In this document: positions 33,870 to 45,489 of the stretch, piece by piece | How the letters are laid out: every line of letters begins with the position of its first letter | How positions within the stretch are numbered: position 1 is the first letter of the stretch | NCBI GenBank assembly: GCA_026225945.1 | Contig: JAMJFZ010001785.1 | Location: 124,001-188,000, forward strand | DNA length: 64,000 nt | Source of the DNA: Cricetomys ansorgei | Lineage: Eukaryota; Chordata; Mammalia; Rodentia; Nesomyidae | Direction: 5' to 3' | The notes under the pieces: generated by a model | Told to the model about the DNA's origin: nothing | Seen by the model: only the letters and a program-made list of their open reading frames with translations | Databases searched by the model: none | Position numbers and translations under genes: made by a program

Positions 33870-34990
33870 ACTAAAAGCAGTCCAGGCACTGGTGATTGGG
33901 ATGAGAACTCAACCCACAAGGGAACATTTTCTCTAGACAAGGACTAGTTGTTTTTCCTGCAAACCAGACTCTATCTTAAAATCTGGAAAGTGTTTCCTAA
34001 GGGCCAGCACACAGAAACGGTTTTCCATAATTAGCTGAGGTTGTATCTCTTGATGGTAGCCAAACTTGGTATTGTAAGAATTACCCAGGTGATGCTGGTT
34101 TTTGAAGGTATGAATAGGTCATGGAGAACAGCTGAGGCTTGGCACTGTGAGAGGTCAGGACTGGCCATTGGTGAAGGTGCAGCCACAGTGGCAGTTTAAA
34201 CCCCAGATAGAAGGGGTCATGTAAAGAAACTGAGGCTTGACACAATGACAGGAGACCAGGAGAGGCTATTGGCGGAAGTGCTTCACCGTTGGAGCAGAAG
34301 ACCACCAACATTTTGAAGATGCCAGTGCCATAGGATGAACACCAAGTACAGACACAGTGGAGTGAAGCCAGCCAAAGCCTAGATGACAAGTTGTGTGTGT
34401 TGCTGAGGACAGAACCAGAGAAGTGACCCAAGCCCTTTGGAGGAGCTAAGAAGATCGTGAGTGAATTCCATATAATTGGATATTGATGATGTTTTTCTGC
34501 TATCCAAAGACATTATGAAAGTTTGATAGATATTTGGTTTCATTTGATTATGTGCATTAGCAACTCATGATTGTTCCTCTTGTAAATAGTTTTGCTGGTA
34601 TAGTGTTAAATTGTATTGTAAAGGTAAAGCAATTTTTCTATACAGAAAAGGGGAATTGTTTTAAAAGTTTATTTTTAGTTGTACTTAAGATAATTGTTTT
34701 TTTGCATAGTTAGAAAAAGGAATGCATAGGCCTTTGCCTTTGTATTGTCTACAGGGGTTGGGGTTCTGTGGGAATGTTTGATTGCTTATGATCTGCACCT
34801 GAGGATTTCTGAATGAATAAAAACATCTGAGCTCAGATGCTCAGGGTTCCACTGTTGAGAATGGTGCTTGCCATGACAGTGGTTCCCTCTGCTGAGATCA
34901 GGCAGAATTTACATGTATGAACAATGCCTCATTTTCCTTCTTGGCTGAGCCATCCCAGCGCCATGCTACTACACATGCTCCTCACAGAAC
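33870..34990 (+). mobile_element. Short non-coding LTR retroelement, 5' truncated
   Basis: The internal region runs from about 33870, with ctctatcttaaaatctggaa and the ggcactgtgag block. A polypurine tract (cagaaaaggggaat) ends near 34656. A 3' LTR (34657 to about 34990) contains the tgctcagggttccactgttg block. No 5' LTR is present. It belongs to the same family as the 28111 element, but its flanks differ, so it is either a separate insertion or a rearranged piece. Confidence 0.7.
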
Positions 34991-35159
34991 TTAAAAGGAT
35001 CATGTGATCTATGACTCAAGAGAAGGATGTGAGCTATGGAAAAGGAAGGGAGTTTCCTAGTAAATGTGCAGAGTGAGAAAACAAGGAGCCAGCAGTTTCA
35101 ACATGGCTTCTAGAGAATAGGAGGAAATTGGAAGAATCTCCTTGCGCCCCCCCCCTCAT

Positions 35160-35216
<57 letters not shown>

Positions 35217-35930
35217 TGCTCTGAGGACACAAACGAAATAGAAGAGAGAGGTATTTAGAAGAAAACTGCATCTCACAATCCAGTCATTTAACTTCCAGGA
35301 ACCTCAGGAACAGGCTGGGAAGGAGACTGCTGCTAACTGTACTTCCTTCCTCTAGAATATGGTGAAAGGGGCGCCTTTCCAGAGAGACAGTCACCTGTGA
35401 GGCTGTGGTGATGGAATGTAGGAGTTTCCATGTGAAGTGTCCACATAAATTCCAGCATGTGAGCACTCAGTCCCCAGCTGGTGCTGCAGATAGGAAACTG
35501 TAGCACATTCAGCAGGTAGATCCTTGCTGCTGGAAGAGGTCCCTGCTGCAGATGACTCTATTCTTCCCTCTTTGCTTCCAAGCTGCCAGTGCAATGTGAC
35601 CAGCCAACCACCCCCTCCTGCTGCTGTGCCTCCCCCACCAAGGTGAGATAAATCCCCTCAAACTCTAAGTCAGGAAAAACCAGCTTGATGTCTCATGCTC
35701 TATAGTCATATGTGTATAGTCTATATGTGTAGTGCCTTCATCAGTAGGTCTTAGCATCAAGTTCTAGAGAGCATCACGAGCATTGGAAATAGCTGTAGTG
35801 TTTGGGGTTGAGGGCCCACAGACTGACACCTCCTAAAGAGGTAACCCAGAAACTGCACTGGGTATTTTATTTGAGAGCCTATGTTGTCTGGGAAAATATT
35901 GTCTCCTCTGTGATAGAGTCACTCCATTAA
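34991..35930. other. Spacer, no gene seen
   Basis: Includes C10 at 35144-35153 followed by (CA)n at 35162-35214. The remaining sequence has short frames only and no family motif. Confidence 0.5.
35162..35214 (+). repeat. (CA)n microsatellite
   Basis: About 26 pure CA units just after a run of ten C. Confidence 0.95.
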
Positions 35931-35939
35931 CACATGTTT

Positions 35940-36316
35940 ATGTACATATTTTAAGAAGTGTCTACAGTTTTGGGTTTCCATGTGGCTTTTTTATAGGCAT
36001 TTACTTACTCCCATCTCTACCTTGCCTACCATGCTCCATTCCATTCAAACTTCTGTTTCATTATTCTCCTTCCCCCTTCATAACGTCTGCTCTTATAGTC
36101 TCCTGCACCATTCCCTGGACACACCCTTACCAGTGTTCTAACTTCTATTGATACTCAATTTGAACATATATATATATGAATATTCAAATGCATGATCTAT
36201 ACATATGACAGAAAATGTGATAGTTGTAATACTTATACTGAGTTATCTCCCTCAGAAAGATCACTCCATCTTCATCCATACAGCTGAAAGTTTCATTTTT
36301 CTTTATAATGAATAAT

Positions 36317-36384
<68 letters not shown>

Positions 36385-36560
36385 TCAATCTCTTATTGAT
36401 TAGTTGATGGCTATCCAGGCTGTTTCTATTTTCTGGTTATTGAGAAGAGATCAACAGTGGACATCAATGAACAACTATCTTTGTTGTAGGATAAAGAGTC
36501 TGTGCTTTATGCCAAGACTAGTATAGCTCAATATTTGTTTGTGTTTATGACATATAGCAA
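35940..36560 (+). mobile_element. L1 3'-end fragment with (TA)n expansion
   Basis: The typical L1 3' region: catgctccattccattc, ttctttataatgaataatatgcc, then a pure TA run (36322-36380), ttgatggctatccaggctg and ttctggttattgagaagag. Plus orientation. No counterpart was seen in the arms. Confidence 0.7.
36322..36380 (+). repeat. (TA)n microsatellite
   Basis: About 29 TA units inside the L1 3' fragment. Self-complementary, so prone to cruciform extrusion and replication slippage. Confidence 0.95.
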
Positions 36561-37398
36561 AATTTGAAACATGGGTGAGCTTCCATCTTCACATGAGTCA
36601 TACACTTTATTTTCACATAAAAATTAACTGCCAAATATGTATGAATGAATGTGTGTATGTGTATATATATGATGCAGAGGAGGATGGACTAAGGTAACAG
36701 GTAATGAGATACCTCAGATTTTAATTCTCTGTGTCACTTGCACCTTGTTAGGATTTATAGATACATCTTTGTGTGAATTTATGGTCCGTGTTTCACATTG
36801 TAGCCAAGTTTATACCAGTGAAAGACTGCAGCCATACAGGATATCAATGTTCATATGGAATGTTTCTCTTAGCATCCTGTCGCATGTGGAAGAGAATGCT
36901 TTCCATCAAGTTTGGAAACTCTGGAGTGGATTGTAGGAAGAAGAATGGCAGGTGTGAGCCTATAACACTTTCTAAATTATTTTCATCATGTTTAAGAACT
37001 ATTAGAAAGTTATGAAGACTTTTTAAACTTTCTGAAATTGTAGTGGAGTGTATGACTGCTAACTTATATCTCTTTTCATAAGCAGACCTTGTAGACAAGG
37101 TCCTCTTCTGCTTAAATGACTTTATTCATAGTAATGGTGACATCCACATAGGAATTCAATCCCATACACTGACTTCTTAGGTTTTTTTAAACATTTTACT
37201 CAGAATTAATTATAGAGTGAAACAAACTTGAATAATAGTAGATAATGTATTGGTATAGCCTCTACCTACACTGTAATAACAGTGACCCACCACATTACTA
37301 GAGTCTATTCCAGAACAGGTACTTGATGTTGGTAAAACAAAATTATCTTAGTCTATAGAACCCACTGAGATTGCATCATTGTGAACAATTTTTGTGTT
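36561..37398. other. Spacer, no gene seen
   Basis: Unique-looking sequence up to the right-arm boundary. Overlapping short frames near 36745-37098 show no family motif. Confidence 0.5.
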
Positions 37399-37399
37399 G

Positions 37400-38543
37400 T
37401 GGATCACTTGTCTGGCTCTGACATCTGCAGCACACACAGCTTGTCCCCCAGGCTCTGGCTGCCTCCCCACTGCTGCTGTTCTTGGTGGTCATTCTCTGAC
37501 ACTGGCCATATCCAAAATTACTGTGTTCCCTTGCTGCAACTGTTCTGTATTTTCACAATAGACCGTTCTGGGCTCTCTTTATGGTGCCACATCTCAGCTT
37601 CTCTGCATGACCTATTAAATCTGGGTCTTCAAGTGCCACTGAGGTTGCATTTTCACCAATTACTACTTCTGGGATCTCTTCATGGTGCCAAACATTTATT
37701 TCTTTGCATGGACCATTCAGTCTAGGCCTTCAACTGCTAGTGAGGCTGCACTTTTACTAATGGCCTCTACTGGCCACTCTCAGTGCCAAGCCTCAGATGC
37801 TCACCAAGATCCCTTCATACTTTCAAAACCAGCAGAATCTTTTTGACACCCTTACTGTACCAAGTTCAGCTGCCACCACAAGATACCACCTTGGCCAGTT
37901 CTCGAAGACAGCATTTGTGTGCTGACACTAAGGAAACACTTTCCAGATTTTAAGATAGAGTAGGGTTTTCAGGAAAAACAACTGGTAACCTTGTCTAGAG
38001 GAAGGGTTCCTTCATTGGGTGGAGTTCGCATGACCATATCATATGTGTGTTGTCAGGACTACCTTACCTCACCAGTATCTGAACCACTCATAGACAAGTT
38101 TGCAGGGGAAATGGACTCCTGAGGTCTAGAGTTTCTTTATCTTCCTCACTGCCTACCCATTGGATTAGCTGGTGTCATATCATGTCACACATTGCAGGCA
38201 CACATTTGTAGTTGTTGGAATGCTGTATTACTCAACAAAGAAGACAAGGGGCATATTCATGGGTGCACACATTGTCAGACATCAATAGAGGGAACCACTA
38301 TCATGACAAGTGCCATACTGGACAGTGTAACCCTGAGCATCTCATCTCAGGGGTTTTTATTGATCCCTAAGCTCCTCAGGTGCTCCATTGATAGCACATA
38401 AAGGTCATGAGCAATCAAACATCCCCTACAAAGAGCCAATACCTGCAGATTATATAAAACACCAAGACATAGGGAGCCCCTGACCCAACAGTGCACAAAA
38501 CAAATATTTTAAACATAGCTAAAAAATAAACTTCTATGACACT
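37400..38543 (-). mobile_element. Short non-coding LTR retroelement, 3' LTR lost
   Basis: Minus-strand element with the 5' LTR at about 38170-38543 and an internal region down to about 37400, where the arm boundary cuts it. The site (gctcattgtggag before TGTCATAGAAG on the minus strand) is the same as in the 28111 and 56870-58562 elements. The internal part holds two copies of an approximately 101-base repeat (near 37574 and 37676). Confidence 0.75.
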
Positions 38544-38884
38544 CCACAATGAGCTTTATCTCCAGGTACTTGTGGAGATATTCATTTGGTTGTGTAGGCT
38601 TAATTAACTTGATAAATTATAAGTAGTGTGCCTATTCTGACAACAATAAACCTCTATGATCTACTGTAAGAAATGTGTACCTGGCTGTACATGAACCTGT
38701 TGACTTTGGGTTCCACTCACAATCCGCCATCGTTTCCACTGCATCTTCTCATCAGAAGTTGGTGCCACCAGTTTGTTTACAATCCATTGGACATATTCTG
38801 TTACCTCATTGTGTTTCTGTTAATTATATGTTCAGCATATCACAAAAGACATTCCTATTCACACTTGATATTAATACATCTTTC

Positions 38885-38951
38885 TTAAAAGATTTATTTG
38901 ATTTAAAAATTATGCATGTGTTTTGTGTGTTTATATGTGTGTGTGTGTCTC

Positions 38952-39001
<50 letters not shown>

Positions 39002-39185
39002 TGTATGTGTGTTGGGAAATTGCTATGTACAAGTGAGTGCAGGTGCACATGGAGGCCAGAAGAGGGCATCAGATACTTGTAATCTGTTACAAGGTGTTGT
39101 GGCTTACGTTTTGTGAGTGCTTGGAAATGCAGTAAGGTCATTTGCAAGCTAAATACACACTTTAAACACTGAGTCACCTCTCCAA
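38885..39185 (-). repeat. B2-type SINE with (TG)n
   Basis: Reverse counterpart of 27510-27775: ttcttaaaagatttatttga, TG-rich 38935-39014, ggaggccagaagagggcat, aaacactgagtcacctctcc. Confidence 0.85.
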
Positions 39186-39224
39186 CCTGCCATCTAAAAC
39201 CATAGCCCCAATATTCTAAGTATT

Positions 39225-39405
39225 CTTCCTTCCTTTCTTCTTTCCTTTCTTTCCTTCTTACTTTCTTTCTTTCCTCTTTTTTCTTAGTTTGTTTTTGTTG
39301 TTTTGTTTTCAAGACAGGGATTCTCTGTTGTAACACTGGTTGTCCTGGAACTCACTGTCATAAGCCTATCTCTAACTCAAATGTGCTGTGAGGAAAGGCA
39401 TGCAC
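39225..39405 (-). repeat. CTTT/TTCC-rich tract and truncated B1
   Basis: A polypyrimidine tract (39225-39290) followed by a reversed B1 start (caagacagggattctctgtt) that breaks off after ggaactcactgtcat. The right-arm deletion of about 1.6 kb (left-arm 25.6-27.25) begins here, inside the B1. Confidence 0.75.
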
Positions 39406-40071
39406 AGACTTAGAGATGAGAGTTGAAGTCCCTCTCTTCCTGCCCTCCAGGTTTCTGGTGGAGTCATCCAGGGGCTCAGCTCACCAGAAACAGGAGATGG
39501 ATTCCATCATAGTTCAATGAAGCCATTCTCTAGTAGGGTCACAGGAACAGGAGGGTGGGGATAAAGTTTTATAGCACATGAAACTTTGACTTGTAGTTTG
39601 TCTGTTAAGTTCTTTTTTTTTTAATCATTAGACCATTTTTCTTTCACTCTCATGATTCACTTCCATTGTATATACTTATTGTTTTCCTAAAGTGTTTGCC
39701 AAAGTGTTGATTGGAAGCTGAGGAAATAACTCAGCTTGAAAACTGTGTGTTGTAAGTGTGAGATCCTGTGTTCTAACTTCAGTGATCTATGGAGGGGCAT
39801 TGAAGCAAGACTGGCAAGATGCCTATAGCCCTAACGATGGGGTCACACAGACAAGATCCTTCTGGTCTGCTGCCTCCCTGCCACTGTGCAAAATCAGTGA
39901 GCCTTGCATGGTGAGAGAAACCCTGTTTCAAAAACTGGGGTGCTGCTGAAGGTGTATGTCATAAAGTTTAGGTAACACACACAAATATGCACTTATGAGA
40001 CATCCACATCTACAGCTACACACAAACACAAACTCACATTCAGATGCTTGCACATTCACATACACTTACAA

Positions 40072-40115
<44 letters not shown>

Positions 40116-40915
40116 GCGCACACACACTCGCACATACATTGTAGTATTCCTGAGGCTGATTTTACATGTTTAAATTCACATGTGAGAGCCAATTGCAATC
40201 ATTCATACTTTTGTGCTCCATTCAAGACTCTGAAAATGGCAAAAGCCAGTCATTCTTACCTCATAGACTCTTGGGAAGATTCAAAGAGAAATGTAGATAA
40301 ACTTTCAAAACAGAAGTTTGCAACCCAATGAGTTTGTCCTGCTGCTCTGGTTGAAATCTGTTAGTCCATCACAATTCACATTTCAAATGCTGCAACTTTT
40401 CAGCTTCATATACTCTTTATAAAAAATTTTTCATCATCAGAGAAAATGACCCGTCCTCTAGAAGAGAGTAAAGAGAAGGCGTGTGTTATGTTAGGTTTGC
40501 CTTACTTTCTTCACAGCATCCCACTTAGCAATTCTCCATCACTTATGACCGTGTTTCAAATCCCTCTGAGGCAGCACTCAGACCTCACCTCCATGTCCTT
40601 CCATCTTACCCTGCTGAGCCGTCACCTCAGACGCACATCCCATTCACAGGCTGGGCACCTAAGTGCTTCTCAGAACCTAGCCAAGCTATATTGGGTGTTG
40701 ACTTCAAAGTCTTCTCAATGATCAACATCAATTATTTGGACCTGCTTAAATAATTCTGAACATACTGAGTGCTGCCTGCAAAAAAAGAGTGAGGATAATT
40801 GAGAATTTCTTCATCACTTTGTCTGTTCCTATTCTAATTTTTAATTCCTATAGAACTTATCATATAGCATTATAAAATCTGCATACATGTACTCATTCCC
40901 CCAAAATAATAATGT
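39406..40915. other. Intergenic part of the right arm, no gene seen
   Basis: Reverse counterpart of 22.8-23.95 and 25.35-25.6 kb. It contains a (CA)n run at about 40077-40112 with CG interruptions. No gene-like frame is shared with the left arm. Confidence 0.5.
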
Positions 40916-40919
40916 CAGT

Positions 40920-41080
40920 GGGGTAGTAGTGTTGGTGCATGCCTTTAATCCCAGCACTGAGAAGACAGAGTCAGGTGGATCTCTGTGAGTCACAGGGCCA
41001 GCCTGGTCTACAGAGTGAGATCGAAGACAGCAAGAGTTAAACAGAGATACCGTGTCTCAAAAAAATAATAATGATAATGA
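40920..41080 (+). repeat. B1 SINE
   Basis: Reads gtagtagtgttggtgcatgc, ctttaatcccagcactgaga, ggccagcctggtctacagag and accgtgtctcaaaaaaataa, followed by an (ATAATG)n-like tail. Confidence 0.9.
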
Positions 41081-41919
41081 TAATGATAATAATAAATATG
41101 CCAAGGCTTCACAGTAACCAAGCATGTAGACAGAATACATCTGTACCCCCACAAAATGTAAACATGAGAATGTAAAATGGTTCCTTTCTTCAATATCCAA
41201 TACACTGAGATGTTTGTAAGCTTTATATTCCTAAAGTAAAGAATTCTATTTCCTGATAAAGGAGTGTGGGTTCTTTGCTCTCAATTTGGATCTTTTCTTC
41301 TTGATTTATTGCTTTAAGTAAGATTTCAATCACAATGGTAAAGAGGAATGAGAGGAAACAGATCTCATTTTTATTAAAAATTTTTTATATTTCCCCAGTC
41401 AGTAAGCTGTTGGCTGTTTATTTGTAAGGTAGTGCTTCATCATGTTCATTTCTGATATTCCATCCTGAGTTCCTTCAGAGTTTTCCATCTTAAGGAGACA
41501 TTCATCTTTGTCAATATCACTTCTGCATAATGATTTTTTTGTGTTGACTTACTTATGTTCTGTATTGTATTTATGAACTGTGTGTGCATGTGTGTGTGCG
41601 TGTGTGTGTGTGTGTGTGTTGAGTCACCTTTGTATTTTTGAATGGCATCTACTTGATCATCATGTATATTTATCTATCTAATTATTATCACCCCTGTTGT
41701 TATCTAATTGTATTAGTTTTATATATGTAAATGATTTGATGTGATCATATTGTCCCCAGATTACAGTCTCTCATTGCTCTCCACCTTCTGCTTCTCAGTC
41801 TCTTTCCTTCTTTGGTATCAATTTTAAAGGTGTCCACTTTAAAGGTGTTCAATCTTCATGATTGGTGTGTCACTATTGTTTACTTTTGTTTGTTTTTACT
41901 TGTATTCCATTGTGATCAT

Positions 41920-41970
41920 ACACACACACACACACACACACACATATATGTGTGTGTGTGTGTATGTATG

Positions 41971-42024
<54 letters not shown>

Positions 42025-42025
42025 A
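41920..42025. repeat. (CA)n(TG)n(TA)n compound, near-palindromic
   Basis: About 12 CA units, then atata, then about 8 TG units, tgta words and two long TA runs. The CA and TG runs are each other's reverse complement, so the DNA can fold back into a hairpin of roughly 18-20 paired bases. Confidence 0.9.
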
Positions 42026-42059
42026 ACATATATTCACATGAAACAATGTTTTGCATTTG

Positions 42060-42241
42060 CTAAGACTCTTGTATTAGTTTTTCTATTTTGCTTTCTTTGC
42101 TTTGACAGAACACTATGACCAAAGCAACTTGTTTAAAAATTGTTTAATTTAGTTTATGTTTAATGGGTTAGTGTCCATAATGGAGGTACAAAGACTTGGT
42201 GGAAGGAACAACAAAGAGTTCACATCTTGATTTATAAATTG

Positions 42242-42299
<58 letters not shown>

Positions 42300-42475
42300 T
42301 GCTTAGAATAGCATGAGCTTTTGTAACTTCAAAGCCTGCCTCCAGTGACCCACCTCCTCCAACAAGGCCACTTCTCCTAATTCCTTGCAAACCATTTCAC
42401 CAGCAAGGGACCAAGTATTCAAACATAGATGCCTATGGGGTTCATTATCATACAAACCATATGGGCTACAATATT
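42060..42475 (-). repeat. Rodent GTTTGAATGA-type repeat with (GA)26
   Basis: Reverse of the 21236 element: ttgctttgacagaacactatg, (GA)n at 42246-42298, aagcctgcctccagtgacc, tgcctatggggttcattatc. Confidence 0.6.
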
Positions 42476-42959
42476 TTAGAGAAAACTGAGTTTTTCAGAA
42501 GGATATATGCTCCACAGTTGTTGGATGAAGTACTGTGCACTTGTACATTGTGATTTTTCTATTGTACATTTATTTAGAAGATCATTTTCTATATCTTCAT
42601 GTCATTCTGGTCAAATCTTTTTCAGTGAAATGAGTTTCTTGCCACAACCAACAGTTGAATATTTTGTCATAGAGTCGAGCATTCTGTCTTTTAAGTTGGA
42701 GACACATACTAACTCCTATGATTTGGAGAATTTCCTGGGTTTATTTGAGTACTGATTCTGCACTTTCTCATATTTCTATCTTAGAAGTTTACTCAGTTAT
42801 TGAGTTTCAAATGTTTGATTCTTATTCTCATTTTGCTACTCTCTTAATAAGTTTTATTCTTTTCTAGGGTCTCATGATTTTAATTTTTTCTTATCTCTCT
42901 TTGTGCAGTGTTCCTTATTTGTTCTTTCCTATTTTAGAGGCTGAGCTCATACATGCTTA

Positions 42960-43430
42960 GGTTATTATACTTGAGATGTGAGCGACAAAAATTTAGGTCA
43001 GAAATTTAAAACACAGTAAGACATTTAATATCATTTTAAAACATGGAGAGTTCACATGTTATGGTAGGGAAACAATTCTAGAATAGCTCCTCAAAATAGG
43101 CTTGTAGTCCAAGACCATGACCACAAGAGCCATCTCTGTAATTGGGGGCAGCACTATTCTGTGTAGACTAGAATGCAAACTCAAAAAAAACAGTCACCAG
43201 ACAGGCTGTAGCTGGTTTTGTTCTATCTGGCTTTCTGCTGCTGCTTGTTGAAGGTGAGCAAATGATTGTGAAAGAACTGAGATATCGCATTAGTGCTGCC
43301 TTGTTAACTTTGAGCTTGATTGTCATGCTCAGGTCAAATTAGCCAGGTCATATTCCACTGTGATTGACATCCCAGATGATGTCCTGAATGAATAACTTGT
43401 GCCTGAAAATCAGAAAGTAGGCAGCACGTG
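42960..43430 (+). promoter_or_regulatory. Conserved block upstream of copy C
   Basis: Same block as upstream of copies A and B, in the same position relative to the receptor. It ends gatgatgtcctgaatgaataac, then gaaaatcagaaagtagg. Function is inferred from position. Confidence 0.35.
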
Positions 43431-43499
43431 GTCATCTCTGTTTTTCTTGTTTATTTGCTTGTTTGTTTGCTTCGGAACCATAGTGCAGAATTCCTATGC

Positions 43500-44450
43500 A
43501 CGATTTCAACCACCCAGGACTGGAGAACTTCTGACACAGCAGTGAATGGAAATGATCACATTCAATATTTCTACTGTGCCACAATGTAGAAAACTCTGAG
43601 TATTCTTGTTGTCATCATTGCCCTTATTGGAATGGCAGGAAATGCCACAGTGCTGTGGCCCCTGGGCTTCCGCATGCATAGGAATGCCTTCTCTGTCTAC
43701 ATCCTCTACCTGGCTGGTGCTGATTTCCTCTTCCTCTGCTTTCAGACTCTGTTTTCTATGGAGAGTATACTTTATTACTTTCACAAGATGAAAACCAACA
43801 TCCCTGATTATTTTACGGCTGTGTTCAATTTTGCCTACCTCACTGCCATTAGTGCAGTGTGCTACCTGTCTGTCATGTGGCCCATCTGATACCGCTGTCA
43901 ACACCCAAGGCATACATCAGTTGTCATGTGTGCCCTGCTCTGGAACTTGTCTCCACTGTTGAGTTTCCTGGATGTGAAGGCTTGTGGCTACTTTCATGAT
44001 TTTGTATTTAGTTGGTGTGAGGAAGTACATATCATAACTTTTGCTTGGTTAATTGTTTTGTTTGTAGTTGTCTCAGGTTCCAGCCTGGCCCTGTTGGTCA
44101 GGATCTTCTGTAGCTCACAACAAATGCTTGTGACCAGGCTGTATGTGACAATTGGCCTCACGGTGCTGGTATTCCTGCTCTTTGGCTTGCCCTAGAGAAT
44201 ATACTGGTTCCTCCTAGATTTCTTTCATGAGTTCCACAGAGTTTTCCCTTGCAGAGTTTATGCACTGACAACATTCCTCTCCTGTGTTAACAGCAGTGCC
44301 AACCCCATCATTTACTTCCTTGTTGGCTCAGTTAGGCATTGCAGGTTCCAGTGTAGGACTCTGAAGCTGCTTCTGCAGAGAGCCACGCAGGACACTCCTG
44401 AGGAGGAAGAAGGTGGAGAGAGGGCTTCTTCAGGAAACCATGGAGTGTAA
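43500..44450 (+). pseudogene. Mrgprb-like receptor pseudogene (copy C)
   Basis: A single reading frame can be followed from the N terminus to a full-length C-terminal tail, with no frameshift. Lesions are: start codon ATG to ACG (43500-43502), splice acceptor CAG to CGG upstream, TAG at 43587-43589 before TM1, an 18-base in-frame deletion removing the AGLSML stretch of TM3, TGA at 43887-43889 in place of the WPIW tryptophan, and TAG at 44193-44195 in TM6. The E-R-C motif reads A-V-C. TM7 with NPIIY is intact and the tail ends with GNHGV and TAA at 44448-44450. The lesions are all substitutions or in-frame changes, so the loss may be fairly recent. It is the mirrored counterpart of copy A. Confidence 0.92.
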
Positions 44451-44819
44451 GAAGTAGTCTTATGCAGCTGTTGAGAGCTGCATTGGTCAAACAGAAGTGC
44501 CTTACAGAGGCAACCTAAGCTTTATTCTTGTGTGCCATTTTAATAACATTTTCAGTTGGTCATCTGACCTTAAATTGGTTGAAAAATAATTATTTTTGTG
44601 AATAATTAGAGCTTGTAATATAATAGTAATATGAGCAATACAGGGCTTGTCAAACAGGCACTGCCTGCAGCAACAGTAGGGCTGCTTCTCTTGGGCCAGG
44701 ACAAACCCCTGCCTCAGCAGAAGGCTCAGGGCTATTCAGGAAATGTCAGAAATTTGTAGTCATGAAGCCTGACTGCAAATTTCTCTTTTTTTACATATGT
44801 TTCATTATTTATAAAATTG

Positions 44820-44825
44820 AATAAA
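44820..44825 (+). promoter_or_regulatory. Poly(A) signal AATAAA, receptor copy C
   Basis: attgaataaaaatatctac lies about 370 bases after the stop, aligned with the AATAAA after copy A. Confidence 0.55.
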
Positions 44826-45334
44826 AATATCTACAATCCCAGTCACCTTTAATTTCTGAAGACTTTAGCATATGTATTAAACTTTATAAATATTTCTTTT
44901 ATAAATTGCTTAGTCAACATACATTCTATGAAAAGCCTGACAAATTTCCATTAATCAGACTGGAATCATCACCTCTGAACTGATTGTGTCCACCATTTTC
45001 AGCACCGGAAGGGTGAGATCATGCTTTATAACTAGATACATCAAAATCCATCCATGCTTGAAGGTGAATGTAGACTGTCCTCAAGGTTCCCTTTCACTGT
45101 GCCTTGCTTAGAATTTTGGGACATGTCTGCTCATCATTCCCAGTGATTTTGCCTTGATCCTTCCTCTCTGGGGACAATCTTTCATGACAAATTTTCAATG
45201 GTTTCACTGGTCTTCTTTCCCCTTCCAATGAGCCTCTGTGAAATTAGAATATTCCCAGGAGATCATAACGTTTTCCTGGGTTGCCTTTCTTCTGCAGATT
45301 TTTTTGGGGGGATGGTGTCTGTGCTGTTTTTTTT

Positions 45335-45485
45335 GTTTGTTTTTTGACACAAGATTTCTCTATTGTAACTCTAGCTGTCCAGAAACTCACTTTGTACACC
45401 AGGATGTCCTTGATCTCACAGAGATCCACTTGCTTCTGCCTTCCAAGTTCTGGAATTAAAGGCATGTATCACCACCACCCAGCCA
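45335..45485 (-). repeat. B1 SINE, reverse orientation
   Basis: Reads ttttttgacacaagatttctc, gtccagaaactcactttgt, cagagatccacttgcttctg, ggcatgtatcaccaccaccc. It is the counterpart of 16990-17165. Confidence 0.9.
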
Positions 45486-45489
45486 CTCC

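Larger units (their letters stand above)
41200..42950 (-). mobile_element. Old L1 ORF2 fragments, reverse orientation
   Basis: Mirrors 20700-22330, with gtaagatttcaatcacaatgg, gagtttcttgccacaacca and atcatgattttaattttttc words. Two other elements interrupt it: the microsatellite at 41920 and the repeat at 42060. Confidence 0.6.
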
